Assembly (NCBI GenBank): GCA_963713445.1
Contig: CAVQMB010000024.1
Location: 62,001 to 126,000, forward strand
DNA from: CAVQMB01 sp963713445
GTDB lineage: Bacteria > Pseudomonadota > Gammaproteobacteria > Competibacterales > Competibacteraceae
Length of the DNA: 64,000 nt
Reading direction: 5' to 3'
Under the pieces are notes generated by a model, which saw only the letters and a list, made by a program, of their open reading frames with translations, was not told the DNA's origin and made no database searches. The number at the start of each line of letters is the position of its first letter. Positions within the stretch are counted from its first letter, which is position 1. Below, one piece after another: positions 8,124 to 17,924 of the stretch. Both the position numbers and the translations under genes were made by a program.

Positions 8124-8429
8124 TCAGCCTTTCATCGAATTCAGGTCGGCGACGTTGATGGTCTGGCGGTTGCGGAACAGCACCACCAGGATCGCCAGAC
8201 CGATGGCCGCTTCGGCCGCCGCCACCGTCAGGATGAAGAACACGAAGATCTGCCCGGCGGTATCACCGAGAAAGCGGGAAAACGCGATGAAGTTGAAGTT
8301 CACCGCCAGCAGCATCAGTTCGATCGACATCAGCAGCACTATGACATTCTTCCGATTGAGGAAAATGCCGGCGATGCTGAGGCAGAACAGGATTGCTCCC
8401 AGGATCAGATAATCAGTCAGCGCGAGCAT
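8124..8429 (-). CDS. nuoK: NADH-quinone oxidoreductase subunit K
   Basis: 101 aa, three helices, the usual size. Contains the conserved membrane glutamates (LMSIELMLLAVN and AAAEAAIGLAI) that take part in the proton path through the membrane arm. In order between nuoJ and nuoL. Confidence 0.97.
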   Translation of the reverse strand: MLALTDYLILGAILFCLSIAGIFLNRKNVIVLLMSIELMLLAVNFNFIAFSRFLGDTAGQIFVFFILTVAAAEAAIGLAILVVLFRNRQTINVADLNSMKG

Positions 8430-8458
8430 CGATCCCCCGGTTGTTGATTGTTCATGGC

Positions 8459-9052
8459 TTATTTCTTGTCACTGGCCATACTGACCAGGCGTACCCGGTT
8501 ACGGCGGTTGACGGCGACCTGCTGGGCCGGATCCTGATACTTCGTTCCCGGTCGCCGACGCATGGTCAGTGCGATAGCCGCGACAATGGCCACCAGCAGG
8601 ATGACTGCCGCGATCTCGAACGGATAGACGTACACCGTATACAACACGCTACCCAGAGCCTGGGTATTACTGTAGTCCGCCGCATGCTGCCCGAGCTGAA
8701 ACCCGGCGAAATAATGACCGCCAACCACCAGCCCCATTTCGATCAGGACGACGACCGCTACCGCAATGCCGACCGGTAGATAACGGGTGAAGCCCTCACG
8801 CAGCGGGGCGGTATTGATATCCAGCATCATCACGACGAACAGGAACAGCACCATAACCGCACCCACATAGACCAGCACCAGGGCAATGGCCAGAAACTCG
8901 GCCTCGAGCAGCAGCCACAACGCTGCGCTGGTGAAAAACGCCAGCACCAGGAACAGCACCGCGTGGACCGGATTGCGCACCGTGATCACACGGGCCGCGG
9001 CGAAGACGAGAATCGCGGAGAAGACGTAGAACAGAAATTTTTCGAAGCCCAT
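8459..9052 (-). CDS. nuoJ: NADH-quinone oxidoreductase subunit J
   Basis: 197 aa membrane subunit, five helices. I place the start at the ATG at 9052 (MGFEKFLFYVF), where homology to NuoJ begins, rather than at the longer open frame that extends into nuoI's end. Contains EAEFLAIALVLVYVGAVMVLFLFVVMML, the conserved third-helix region, followed by a basic C-terminus. Confidence 0.95.
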   Translation of the reverse strand: MGFEKFLFYVFSAILVFAAARVITVRNPVHAVLFLVLAFFTSAALWLLLEAEFLAIALVLVYVGAVMVLFLFVVMMLDINTAPLREGFTRYLPVGIAVAVVVLIEMGLVVGGHYFAGFQLGQHAADYSNTQALGSVLYTVYVYPFEIAAVILLVAIVAAIALTMRRRPGTKYQDPAQQVAVNRRNRVRLVSMASDKK

Positions 9053-9065
9053 GAGCGTTCCCGGA

Positions 9066-9554
9066 TCAGCGGTAGGGCGCATCCGCCGCACGGTCGGCGG
9101 CGATCTGCGCTTCATATTTGTCGCCGATCGCGAGCAGCTTTTCCTTGGTCATGATCTGCTCGCCGCGGGACTCAAAATGGAAATCGTGGACGCGGGTCTC
9201 GACGATCGAATCGACCGGACAGGCCTCCTCGCAGAAACCGCAATAAATGCACTTGAACAGATCGATGTCGTAGCGCGTGGTACGGCGGGTTCCGTCTTCC
9301 CGTTCCTCCGAATCGATGGTGATCGCCAGCGCCGGGCAGACCGCTTCGCACAGTTTGCAGGCAATGCAGCGCTCCTCGCCATTGGGATACCGGCGCAGCG
9401 CGTGCAGGCCCCGGAAGCGCGGCGATTGTGGCGTGCGTTCCTCCGGGAACTGCACCGTGACCTTACGGGCAAACAGATAACGGCCGGTCACCCGCATACC
9501 CAGCAGCAGCTCCCACAGGGTGAAGGTCTTGAAATAGTGTCGCAGAGATTGCAT
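9066..9554 (-). CDS. nuoI: NADH-quinone oxidoreductase subunit I (two 4Fe-4S clusters)
   Basis: 162 aa ferredoxin-like subunit carrying clusters N6a and N6b in the peripheral arm. Two CxxCxxCxxxCP motifs are visible: CIACKLCEAVCP and CIYCGFCEEACP. N-terminal amphipathic helix as in the family. Follows nuoH in order. Confidence 0.97.
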   Translation of the reverse strand: MQSLRHYFKTFTLWELLLGMRVTGRYLFARKVTVQFPEERTPQSPRFRGLHALRRYPNGEERCIACKLCEAVCPALAITIDSEEREDGTRRTTRYDIDLFKCIYCGFCEEACPVDSIVETRVHDFHFESRGEQIMTKEKLLAIGDKYEAQIAADRAADAPYR

Positions 9555-9566
9555 CGCGGCCTCCGC

Positions 9567-10574
9567 TTAAGCAAACCAGGGAGGAAGATGGAGCAGGATC
9601 ATGCCGCCCAGCACGAAGATCCATACCAGCGTTACCGGAATGAAGACTTTCCAGCCAAGCCGCATGATCTGATCGTAGCGATAGCGTGGGAAAGTGGCCC
9701 GGAACCAGAGGAATAAGAACAGCATCAACGCCGTCTTTATGATGAACCAGTGGATGCCAGGCGCGCCAATGACCGGGATACCGGCAAACGGCGACATCCA
9801 GCCACCCAGAAACATCACCGAGGCCAGCGCGGAAATAAGGATCATGTTGGCGTATTCGGCCAGGAAGAATACCGCGAAGGCGGTTCCCGAATACTCCACA
9901 TGGAAACCGGCAACGATCTCCGACTCACCCTCAGCGACGTCGAAGGGGGAACGGTTGGTTTCCGCCACACCAGAAATAAAATAGACCACGAACAAGGGTA
10001 GCAACGGTAACCAGAACCAGTGGAAAACATTGCCCTGCTGGGCCAGCACGATGTCGCTGAGGTTGAGGCTGCCGGCCGCCATCAGCACACCCACTAAGGC
10101 AAATCCCATAGCGATTTCGTAGGCCACGATCTGGGCTGCCGAACGCATGGCACCGAGAAGCGCATATTTCGAATTCGACGCCCATCCGGCAATAATCACC
10201 CCATAAACACCCAGCGATGTCATTGCCAGAAGATACAACAGGCCTGCATTCACGTTGGCCAGCACCACGCCGTTGGCAAACGGTATCACCGCCCAGGCTG
10301 CCAGCGCTGGCCCGATTGCGAGAACTGGCGCAATAATGAACAGCAACCGGCTGGCTCCCGTCGGAATGATGACTTCTTTCAGCAGCAGCTTGAGAACATC
10401 CGCAAACGGCTGCAATAGTCCCTGGTAGCCGACCCGGTTGGGCCCCAGCCGGACCTGCATGAAACCGATCACCTTGCGCTCGGCATAGGTCAGGTAGGCC
10501 ACGCTCAGGATCAACGGCACCAGGATGGCCACGATCTCGGCCACAATGATGATCAGCGTCAGTAGGCTCTCCAC
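9567..10574 (-). CDS. nuoH: NADH-quinone oxidoreductase subunit H
   Basis: 335 aa, eight or nine membrane helices; connects peripheral and membrane arms and lines the quinone site. Conserved segments: ERKVIGFMQVRLGPNRVGYQG, AETNRSPFDVAEGESEIVAGFHVEYSG and RATFPRYRYDQIM. Full length. Confidence 0.97.
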   Translation of the reverse strand: MESLLTLIIIVAEIVAILVPLILSVAYLTYAERKVIGFMQVRLGPNRVGYQGLLQPFADVLKLLLKEVIIPTGASRLLFIIAPVLAIGPALAAWAVIPFANGVVLANVNAGLLYLLAMTSLGVYGVIIAGWASNSKYALLGAMRSAAQIVAYEIAMGFALVGVLMAAGSLNLSDIVLAQQGNVFHWFWLPLLPLFVVYFISGVAETNRSPFDVAEGESEIVAGFHVEYSGTAFAVFFLAEYANMILISALASVMFLGGWMSPFAGIPVIGAPGIHWFIIKTALMLFLFLWFRATFPRYRYDQIMRLGWKVFIPVTLVWIFVLGGMILLHLPPWFA

Positions 10575-10611
10575 GATTTATCCCATGCGCTCCGCTTGTT
10601 GTTGATGGCTG

Positions 10612-12984
10612 TCAGGCAGCACTCAGCTCGACCGAACCGATAACCGGTCCCAGATTCACACTGCCATCCAATGCGGCGGGTAACCAGACACAGCCGGGAG
10701 GTACGCTGTCGTCGAGTTGCAGGGGCAGTTCAGCGTCAAAGCCGTCCTGTTGCACCAATGCCCGGGCCACGTTATGAAGACCGAGCTGCCGGGCCAGGGC
10801 ATTGCTCAAACGAATACAGGCTGGCTCAGAAAGTGGTGTCTGTTGCAGCGGCTGTGAGCGTCGGGTCAGGGCATCGACGGCGTAGATCGGCACTTCACCG
10901 ACACGCCACACGCCCTCTGCCTGCGGTACCCCATGCCCGGCTTCGGAAACCACCAGGTTGTCAGGCTTGAGATCCTGACAAGCCGCCTGCAGTTCGGTCC
11001 GCACTTGTTGCGAATCAAGATAATCGAAACCTGCCAGATCGAACTGGTTGCCGAGTACCCGCAACACTTTCCAGGCCGGCCGGGCTTCGCCCAGAGGCTG
11101 GCAGGCGCCTTGAAAACTCTGCCAGCGCCCTTCAGCGTTGACCAAGGTTCCCGAGGTCTCCGCAAAAGTAGTGGTCGGCAGAATCAGATCAGCATAGTCC
11201 CGCGTGGTGGCACTGGCGAAGGGGCTCAGCACCAGCACGAACTCGGCACGCCGCACCGCTTCAAGCGCCTCGGCACCGGCCCAGCAATCGTAGTCCGGCT
11301 CTACGCCGCCGACCATGATATACGCACGCCGGGGTTTGGCCAGCATCTCGCGCGCCGCAAGCCCGGTGCCAGCAAGTGGCTGACCGGCGGGACCACGATG
11401 GGGCACCACCCCGGCGAGCCAGCCGCCGGCAGCGTTGGCGCCGTCGCTCAGATAGCCCAGCGCGGCATCGCCGGCACCGGCAATGTAGACCGCCAGCGCC
11501 CGGAGTGTAGAGAAGTTCGGGTGCATCCGCGCCTGGTTGCCCAACAATACTGTCGCCTGCTGGCCACTGGCCAGGCTGTCGGCCATAGTCCGGGCCGCGT
11601 CGTCGACTTCGGCAGCCGCCAGCAAAGCCTTCAGATTGGCCGGCACCGCATTGTCGCTGCTCTCACTCAATGCCTTCGCGACCCCGGCCAGGGCCGTCAC
11701 CATACCGACCGGATCGGTGACCGTCGCCGCGCGCAGCGGGTAGCGGAAATCGAAGTCGCGGCAGTTGATGGCCATCACTGCAGCACCCTTAAGCGCGGCC
11801 TTGCGCAGCCGATGACTGGCCAGCGGTTGCTCCATACGCATATTGGACCCGACCAGCAGTGCCGCATCAACGGTTTCCAGCTCGGCCAGACTCTGGCCCA
11901 GCCAGGGAAACACCGGATCGGCAGCGGGGTCATCACAGTCGGCTTGCCGCAAACGATGATCGATGTTGTTGATTCCCAGACCGCGGGCCAGCTTTTGGAT
12001 CAGATACATCTCTTCCAGCGTTGCGTTGGGCGATACCAGCACGCCGACTGCATCCGGTCCATGTTTGTCCAGCACCGATTTGAGGCCATCACGAGCGGCA
12101 TGCAGTGCATCCTGCCACTCTAGTTCGCCGTGCTGGCGCTGCCAGGGTCGACGCACCCGGTCCTCGCTGTAAATCCCCTGATAGCTGAACCGGTCGCGGT
12201 CGGCGATCCAGCTCTCGTTGACGGCCTCGTTGTCGCGCGGCACCACCCTCATTACATGGCCACGGAGGGTATGTACGTAGACGTTGGAACCGACCGCATC
12301 GTGGGCAGCGATCATCGGATGCTGAAGATACTCCCAGGAGCGACCCGTGTTACGTGACGGGCGTGCTACCAGGGCGCCAACCGGACACAGATCGATCACA
12401 TTGCCGGACAGCTCCGAAACGATGCTCTTTTCAATGAAGGTGCCGATTTCCATGTGCTCGCCGCGGCCGGTGGCACCGAGTTCGCGCAATCCGGCGATCT
12501 CATCGCCAAAGCGCACACACCGGGTGCAGTGGATACAGCGTGTCATTTCGGTTCTGATCAGCGGGCCGACGTCCTTATCCTTGACCGATCGCTTGCCTTC
12601 GCTGAACCGCGAAATACCGGACCCGTAGCCCATGGCCACGTCCTGCAGCTCACACTCGCCGCCCTGGTCGCAAATCGGGCAGTCCAGTGGATGGTTGATC
12701 AGCAGGAACTCCATCGTTCCCCGCTGGGCATCCAGTGCCTTGGACGAATGGGTCCACACTTTCATGCCGTCAGCAACCGGCGTTGCGCAGGCCGGCAGCG
12801 GCTTGGGCGCCTTCTCCACCTCGACCAGACACATGCGGCAATTAGCAGCAATCGACAGTTTAGGGTGGTAACAGAAGCGCGGGATGCGCACACCGGCGGC
12901 GTCGGTCACCGCAATCAGCATGGCACCTTTACGTGCCTGCAGCGGCTCACCGTTAACCTCGATATTAACCCATTCTTCGCTCAT
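10612..12984 (-). CDS. nuoG: NADH-quinone oxidoreductase subunit G
   Basis: 790 aa iron-sulfur subunit of the peripheral arm. N-terminal 2Fe-2S domain (GVRIPRFCYHP, CRMCLVEVE, CATPV), then CDQGGECELQD with the His/Cys ligands of N5, then CIHCTRCVRFGDEIAG and the NVIDLCPVGAL cluster, followed by a molybdopterin-oxidoreductase-like domain. I prefer the ATG at 12984 (MSEEWVNIEV) over a TTG five codons upstream. Weak AGG upstream. Sits 32 bases after nuoF. Confidence 0.95.
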   Translation of the reverse strand: MSEEWVNIEVNGEPLQARKGAMLIAVTDAAGVRIPRFCYHPKLSIAANCRMCLVEVEKAPKPLPACATPVADGMKVWTHSSKALDAQRGTMEFLLINHPLDCPICDQGGECELQDVAMGYGSGISRFSEGKRSVKDKDVGPLIRTEMTRCIHCTRCVRFGDEIAGLRELGATGRGEHMEIGTFIEKSIVSELSGNVIDLCPVGALVARPSRNTGRSWEYLQHPMIAAHDAVGSNVYVHTLRGHVMRVVPRDNEAVNESWIADRDRFSYQGIYSEDRVRRPWQRQHGELEWQDALHAARDGLKSVLDKHGPDAVGVLVSPNATLEEMYLIQKLARGLGINNIDHRLRQADCDDPAADPVFPWLGQSLAELETVDAALLVGSNMRMEQPLASHRLRKAALKGAAVMAINCRDFDFRYPLRAATVTDPVGMVTALAGVAKALSESSDNAVPANLKALLAAAEVDDAARTMADSLASGQQATVLLGNQARMHPNFSTLRALAVYIAGAGDAALGYLSDGANAAGGWLAGVVPHRGPAGQPLAGTGLAAREMLAKPRRAYIMVGGVEPDYDCWAGAEALEAVRRAEFVLVLSPFASATTRDYADLILPTTTFAETSGTLVNAEGRWQSFQGACQPLGEARPAWKVLRVLGNQFDLAGFDYLDSQQVRTELQAACQDLKPDNLVVSEAGHGVPQAEGVWRVGEVPIYAVDALTRRSQPLQQTPLSEPACIRLSNALARQLGLHNVARALVQQDGFDAELPLQLDDSVPPGCVWLPAALDGSVNLGPVIGSVELSAA

Positions 12985-13016
12985 GCTTGACCTGCTCAAG
13001 AGGTGACTGGTGACGC

Positions 13017-14309
13017 TCAGGCAGCCAATGGCCGGGCGCCTTCGACCATGCTGCGGCCGTGCTCGATGTAGTACTCGAACTCATGGCGGTAATGCTTGAG
13101 GAAGCTGCGTACCGGCATTGCCGCCGCATCACCCAGCGCACATATAGTGCGGCCTTCGATACGCCGGGCGGCATCATCCAGCGTCTGCAGATCCTCCATC
13201 CGACCCTTGCCCTCGACGACACGGGTCAGCATTCGGTAAAGCCAACCGGTGCCTTCACGGCACGGTGTGCACTGGCCACAGGACTCGGAATAATAGAACC
13301 GGGAAATGCGACGCAGCATCTGCACCATGTCGGTGGTGTCGTCCATTATCACCACAGCGCCGGAACCCAACAGCGAACCAGCCTTGGAAACGCTGTCGTA
13401 ATCCATATTGGCTTTGAGCATCAGCTCGCCCGGCAGCACCGGCACTGATGAACCACCGGGAATCACCGCTTTTAGCGGGCGTCCTTTCCAGACACCACCC
13501 GCGAGACTCAGCAACTCCTTGAACGGGATACCCAAACCGACCTCAAAATTGCCAGGATTCTCGACATGCCCCGACACTGAAAAGATCTTGGTTCCGCCGG
13601 CACTTTCGATACCCAGGTTCTTAAACCACGCAGCTCCCTTGCGCAGAATGGTCGGCACCGACGCCAGCGTCTCGGTGTTGTTGATCGTAGTGGGTTTGCC
13701 GTACAGGCCGAAATTGGCCGGAAACGGGGGCTTGAACCGCGGTTTGCCAGGCTTCCCCTCAAGCGATTCGAGCAGGCCGGTCTCCTCGCCACAGATATAC
13801 GCGCCGGCGCCCAGCGAGCTATGCAATTCAAAGCTGATACCGCTGCCGTTGATGTTCTGACCCAGCAGACCGGACTCGTAGGCCTCGCCCAAGGCCTGCT
13901 CGAAACGCTGGAAGGGGACATCCAGCCATTCCCCACGCATATAGTTATAGCCCACGGTGGCCCCCATGGCGAAACCCGCGATAGCCATACCCTCGACCAG
14001 AGCATGGGGGTTATAGCGCAGAATGTCGCGGTCCTTGCAGGTACCGGGCTCGGACTCGTCAGAATTGCAGACAAGATACTTCTGGACTGGCTTCTGGCGC
14101 GGCATGAAGCTCCATTTAATGCCGGTCGGGAAACCCGCACCGCCGCGTCCCCGCAGTCCGGACGCCTTAACCTCGCCGATAACCTGCTCCGGCGTCATCT
14201 CGCCCGCGAGGATCCTTTTCCAGGCCTGATAACCACCGATCTTCTGGTAGGTCGCCAGCGACCACGGCTGATCATGACCCAGGGTGGCGTAGCAGACTTC
14301 GTTGGCCAT
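13017..14309 (-). CDS. nuoF: NADH-quinone oxidoreductase subunit F
   Basis: 430 aa flavoprotein holding FMN, the NADH site and cluster N3. GRGGAGFPTGIKW is the nucleotide-binding glycine-rich segment, GAGAYICGEETGLLESLEG the FMN region, and ESCGQCTPCREGTGW carries N3 cysteines. Three bases separate it from nuoE. Confidence 0.97.
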   Translation of the reverse strand: MANEVCYATLGHDQPWSLATYQKIGGYQAWKRILAGEMTPEQVIGEVKASGLRGRGGAGFPTGIKWSFMPRQKPVQKYLVCNSDESEPGTCKDRDILRYNPHALVEGMAIAGFAMGATVGYNYMRGEWLDVPFQRFEQALGEAYESGLLGQNINGSGISFELHSSLGAGAYICGEETGLLESLEGKPGKPRFKPPFPANFGLYGKPTTINNTETLASVPTILRKGAAWFKNLGIESAGGTKIFSVSGHVENPGNFEVGLGIPFKELLSLAGGVWKGRPLKAVIPGGSSVPVLPGELMLKANMDYDSVSKAGSLLGSGAVVIMDDTTDMVQMLRRISRFYYSESCGQCTPCREGTGWLYRMLTRVVEGKGRMEDLQTLDDAARRIEGRTICALGDAAAMPVRSFLKHYRHEFEYYIEHGRSMVEGARPLAA

Positions 14310-14312
14310 CGC

Positions 14313-14813
14313 TTACTCCAGGTTGTCCAGAATTTCGTCGACCTTCTCAGGCGTCAGATTTTCGTAGTAAACATGGTCGAGCTGCATCATCGGTGCCGAG
14401 GCACAGGCCGCCAGACATTCTTCCTCCTCTTTCAGAAAGAATTTGCCATCGGACGTGCTCTCACCGGTCTTGATGCCGAGCTTATTTTCGATGTAGCGAC
14501 GGATCTCGTAGCCGCCACGCAACATGCAGGAGATATTGGTGCAGACCGAGATGCTATGACGGCCAACCGGCCGGGTTTCCAGCATGGAATAGAAGGTGCC
14601 GACCTCGTACACCGCGATCGGCGGCAATTCCAGATACTCAGCGACGGCATCCATCAGTTCGGTGGTCAGGTAGCCCCCATTGTCGTGCTGCACCACCCGT
14701 AGTGCCGACAGCACGGCAGAACGCTTCTGATCCGGCGGATACTTCGCCAGCCAGTGATCGATTTCCGCGCGGGCGTGCTCGGAAAGCACGTTCTTGCTGT
14801 CCACATCACTCAT
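14313..14813 (-). CDS. nuoE: NADH-quinone oxidoreductase subunit E
   Basis: 166 aa thioredoxin-fold 2Fe-2S (N1a) subunit that docks on NuoF. Cysteine ligands appear as CTNISCMLRGG and CLAACASAP. Overlaps the nuoD stop by one base. Confidence 0.96.
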   Translation of the reverse strand: MSDVDSKNVLSEHARAEIDHWLAKYPPDQKRSAVLSALRVVQHDNGGYLTTELMDAVAEYLELPPIAVYEVGTFYSMLETRPVGRHSISVCTNISCMLRGGYEIRRYIENKLGIKTGESTSDGKFFLKEEEECLAACASAPMMQLDHVYYENLTPEKVDEILDNLE

Positions 14814-16066
14814 CAGCGATCGATCTCCCCGAACACAATATCCTGGGTTCCGATGATGGCCACCACGTCGGCCAACATATGACCCTGGGCCATCTCATTC
14901 ATCGCGGCCAGATGGGCGAAACCGGGGGCGCGCACCTTGACCCGGTAAGGCTTGTTAGCACCGTCGGAAATCAAGTAAACGCCGTACTCGCCCTTAGGGT
15001 GCTCGATGGCCGCGTATACCTCGCCTTCCGGCACGCAATAACCTTCGGTGAACAGCTTGAAGTGGTTGATCAGGCCCTCCATGTCGCGCTTCATGACCTC
15101 GCGACGCGGTGGATTGACCTTAGGGTCGTTCAACAACACCGGCCCGGCATTGTTCCGCAGCCAGTCGACGCACTGCCGGATAATGCGGTTGGACTGGCGC
15201 ATCTCTTCGATCCGTACCAGGTAGCGATCATAGCAGTCGCCGTTGGCGCCGACCGGGATGTCAAAGTCGACCCGATCGTACACTTCGTAGGGCTGCTTCT
15301 TGCGTAGATCCCACTCGATGCCGGAACCACGCAGCATGGGGCCGGAAAAGCCCAGTTGCAGCGCCCGCTCCGGACTGACCACACCGATCCCGACAGTGCG
15401 CTGCTTCCAGATGCGGTTCTCGGTCAGCAGTGTCTCGTATTCGTCCACCCGCTGTGGGAACCGCTCGCTGAAGGCCTCGATAAAATCGAGCAGCGATCCC
15501 TGCCGGTCCCGGTTGATCTCGGCGATTTCACGCTCATCGCGATACTGCGATGGCTGATAGCGCGGCATGCTGTCCGGCAGATCGCGGTGGACCCCGCCCG
15601 GGCGATAATAGGTTGCGTGCATACGCGCCCCGGACACCGCCTCGTAGACGTCCATAAGGTCCTCGCGCTCACGAAACGCATACAGGAACACGGTCATGGC
15701 CCCGATGTCGAGCGCGTGCGAACCGATCCACATTAGGTGGTTCAAGATGCGGGTGATCTCATCGAACAGCACCCGAATGTACTGTGCCCGCAGCGGCGGC
15801 TCGATACCCAGCAGTTTCTCGATGGCCAGCACGTAGCCGTGTTCATTGCACATCATCGAAACGTAATCGAGCCGGTCCATGTAGCCGATGGTCTGATTGA
15901 ACGGCTTGCTCTCGGCGAGTTTTTCGGTGCCGCGGTGGAGCAACCCGATATGGGGATCAGCCCGCTGGATCACCTCACCGTCCATTTCCAATACCAGGCG
16001 CAGTACGCCATGGGCCGCCGGGTGCTGAGGACCAAAATTAAGCGTGTAGTTGCGAATTTCAGGCAT
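14813..16066 (-). CDS. nuoD: NADH-quinone oxidoreductase subunit D
   Basis: 417 aa quinone-binding subunit. N-terminal NFGPQHPAAHGVLRLVLEMDGE, PHIGLLHRGTEKL, and GPMLRGSGIEWDLRK in the middle are all diagnostic; the C-terminus ends with DIVFGEIDR. NuoC and NuoD are separate genes here, not fused as in Escherichia coli. Confidence 0.97.
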   Translation of the reverse strand: MPEIRNYTLNFGPQHPAAHGVLRLVLEMDGEVIQRADPHIGLLHRGTEKLAESKPFNQTIGYMDRLDYVSMMCNEHGYVLAIEKLLGIEPPLRAQYIRVLFDEITRILNHLMWIGSHALDIGAMTVFLYAFREREDLMDVYEAVSGARMHATYYRPGGVHRDLPDSMPRYQPSQYRDEREIAEINRDRQGSLLDFIEAFSERFPQRVDEYETLLTENRIWKQRTVGIGVVSPERALQLGFSGPMLRGSGIEWDLRKKQPYEVYDRVDFDIPVGANGDCYDRYLVRIEEMRQSNRIIRQCVDWLRNNAGPVLLNDPKVNPPRREVMKRDMEGLINHFKLFTEGYCVPEGEVYAAIEHPKGEYGVYLISDGANKPYRVKVRAPGFAHLAAMNEMAQGHMLADVVAIIGTQDIVFGEIDR

Positions 16067-16787
16067 TTCCGGCGCCCTCCTCCTGATCGCTTCCCAGATA
16101 GCGGAAATCGTCGCGGATTACGCGCGGCACCAGTGCCCTGGCCTCGATGCTGACCGGCTGGTACACCACCCGGCCTTGTTCCGGGTCGTAACGCATTTCG
16201 ACATTGCCAATCAGAGGGAAGTCCTTGCGGAAGGGATGACCGACAAAGCCGTAATCAGTCAGAATCCGACGCAGATCGGGATGCCCTTCGAACACGATGC
16301 CAAACAGATCGAACGCCTCACGTTCGTACCAGGTGGCAGAATTCCAGATGTCGACGACTGAAGGCACCACCGGCAGCTCATCATCGGGGGCATACACCCT
16401 GACCCGGAGACGCTGGTTGCGGGCGATTGACTGAAGCTGATATACAGCGGCGAAACGGCGCGCGCGGTCGGCCTCTTCGCCCAGTCGGCGGACCACGTCG
16501 CCGGCACGGCCACTGGTCGTTGGTTCAACCGCCCGACTGAATCCGGTGAACGTGGTTGTCTCGGTCGCCCACTCGATCTTGCCATAGGCAGCGTAATCGA
16601 CACCGGCAACATCCATCAACTGCTCGAAGTCGAACTCGGCTTCGTCGCGCAGCGCAGTCAAAACCTCGAGCGCTCGATCAGCCGGGACTTCCACCGTCAC
16701 CTGGCCACGGTCCAGGGTGCTGGCCGCGAGGGCTTCGCCGAAGCGTTCACGCAACTGCTCTAGCAGCGACTCGACTGATTGACTCAT
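16059..16787 (-). CDS. nuoC: NADH-quinone oxidoreductase subunit C
   Basis: 242 aa. Start set at ATG 16787 (MSQSVESLLEQL), preceded by GAGGTGAGC; the open frame upstream has no family similarity and covers nuoB. Family signature ATWYEREAFDLFGIVFEGHPDLRRILTDYGF.GHPFRKDFPL is present. The C-terminus overlaps nuoD by eight bases. Slightly longer N-terminus than minimal NuoC. Confidence 0.95.
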   Translation of the reverse strand: MSQSVESLLEQLRERFGEALAASTLDRGQVTVEVPADRALEVLTALRDEAEFDFEQLMDVAGVDYAAYGKIEWATETTTFTGFSRAVEPTTSGRAGDVVRRLGEEADRARRFAAVYQLQSIARNQRLRVRVYAPDDELPVVPSVVDIWNSATWYEREAFDLFGIVFEGHPDLRRILTDYGFVGHPFRKDFPLIGNVEMRYDPEQGRVVYQPVSIEARALVPRVIRDDFRYLGSDQEEGAGNA

Positions 16788-16797
16788 GTCGCTCACC

Positions 16798-17274
16798 TCA
16801 GCGGGCAATAGTGTTGGTGCGCCGGATCTTGTTCTGCAACTGTATGATGCCGTACAGCAGGGCTTCTGCGGTTGGCGGACACCCTGGCACGTAAATATCC
16901 ACCGGCACAATACGGTCGCAGCCACGCACCACCGAGTATGAATAGTGGTAGTAACCGCCGCCGTTGGCGCAGGAACCCATCGAAATCACCCAACGCGGCT
17001 CGGCCATCTGATCGTATACCTTGCGCAACGCCGGGGCCATTTTGTTAACCAAGGTGCCGGCCACAATCATGACATCTGACTGTCGTGGGCTGGGCCGGAA
17101 TACCACGCCGAATCGGTCCAGATCATAGCGGGCGGCCCCGGCATGCATCATCTCGACCGCACAGCAGGCCAACCCGAAGGTCATTGGCCACATCGAGCCG
17201 GTTCGGGCCCAGTTGATCAACTTGTCCGCTGTCGTGGTGACAACGCCTTTTTCCAGGATGCCCTCTATTCCCAT
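16798..17274 (-). CDS. nuoB: NADH-quinone oxidoreductase subunit B
   Basis: 158 aa subunit carrying terminal cluster N2. Ligands: the tandem CC in GLACCAVEMMH, the Cys in SMGSCANGGGYYHYSYS and that in YVPGCPPTAEALLYG. Overlaps nuoA by ten bases. Confidence 0.97.
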   Translation of the reverse strand: MGIEGILEKGVVTTTADKLINWARTGSMWPMTFGLACCAVEMMHAGAARYDLDRFGVVFRPSPRQSDVMIVAGTLVNKMAPALRKVYDQMAEPRWVISMGSCANGGGYYHYSYSVVRGCDRIVPVDIYVPGCPPTAEALLYGIIQLQNKIRRTNTIAR

Positions 17275-17621
17275 TCCAGCGCCCCCTTATTCCACTCATA
17301 AATAAACCCGACCACCAGTATGCCCAGGAACAGAGCCATGGCCAGGAACCCGAACAAGCCGATATGTTTCAGCGAGACCGCCCAGGGGAAGAGGAAGGCT
17401 ATTTCCAGGTCGAAAATAATAAAGAGGATAGCGACCAGGTAATAACGGACGTCGAATTTCATACGCGAATCTTCGAAGGCTTCGAAGCCGCACTCGTACG
17501 GTGAGAGTTTTTCGTTGTCGGGCCGACTTGGTGACAGTGCGAAGCCAACAGTAAGCAGTATAAATCCCACTGCGACAGCAATAACCACGAAAATCAGCAC
17601 AGGAAGATAATTCTCAAGCAT
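17265..17621 (-). CDS. nuoA: NADH-quinone oxidoreductase subunit A
   Basis: 118 aa, three helices. Conserved YECGFEAFEDSRMKFDVRYYLVAILFIIFDLEIAFLFPWA region is present. First gene of the nuo operon. Upstream 17622-17829 separates it from tRNA-Leu. Confidence 0.97.
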   Translation of the reverse strand: MLENYLPVLIFVVIAVAVGFILLTVGFALSPSRPDNEKLSPYECGFEAFEDSRMKFDVRYYLVAILFIIFDLEIAFLFPWAVSLKHIGLFGFLAMALFLGILVVGFIYEWNKGALEWE

Positions 17622-17829
17622 AACCAGGCTCTCTCAAAGCGTCAGCGCGATGACACCTGCCGCTGACGGCAGGCGCCTGGGAACAACCGCGCGGATCAGG
17701 CAAACACGCTGAGGAACGTTGCGATGCCATTCTATTGCACCGCACCATCACCCCATGTGACAGCATGTGACTTGCTGCTATTCCTTATTACATCCACGCC
17801 GCAAAGCACTATCCAGTGCTTTGGAAATT
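17622..17829 (-). promoter_or_regulatory. nuo operon leader and tRNA-Leu downstream hairpin
   Basis: On the minus strand just past the tRNA a perfect 8-bp stem with 4-base loop (17803-17810 with 17815-17822) could end or process the tRNA transcript; there is no long T run. A TAGAAT box lies at 17729-17734, but a convincing -35 at the right distance is missing, so the nuo promoter is not assigned. Confidence 0.35.
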
Positions 17830-17914
17830 TGGTGCCGATGGCCGGACTCGAACCGGCACGGCTTACGCCACTACCCCCTCAAGATAGCGTGTCTACCAGT
17901 TCCACCACATCGGC
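17830..17914 (-). tRNA. tRNA-Leu (anticodon GAG)
   Basis: 85 bases with encoded CCA (17830-17832). Acceptor GCCGATG pairs with CATCGGC; D-loop TGGTAGACAC is leucine-type; anticodon arm CTATC-TTGAGGG-GGTAG gives GAG. A long variable arm precedes the TpsiC arm CCGGTTCGAGTCCGG. tRNA-Leu(GAG) beside secG is the classical gammaproteobacterial arrangement. Confidence 0.97.
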
Positions 17915-17924
17915 AAAAACGACC

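Noticed and set aside
3097..8158. Long plus-strand open frames opposite nuoN, nuoM and nuoL (up to 443 codons)
   Set aside because: Antisense shadows of GC-rich genes: low-complexity Q/R/H-rich translations, no ribosome binding sites, and certain genes on the other strand.
17729..17762. Sigma70 promoter for nuoA
   Set aside because: TAGAAT is present but the only -35-like sequence is about 22 bases away, too far for confidence.
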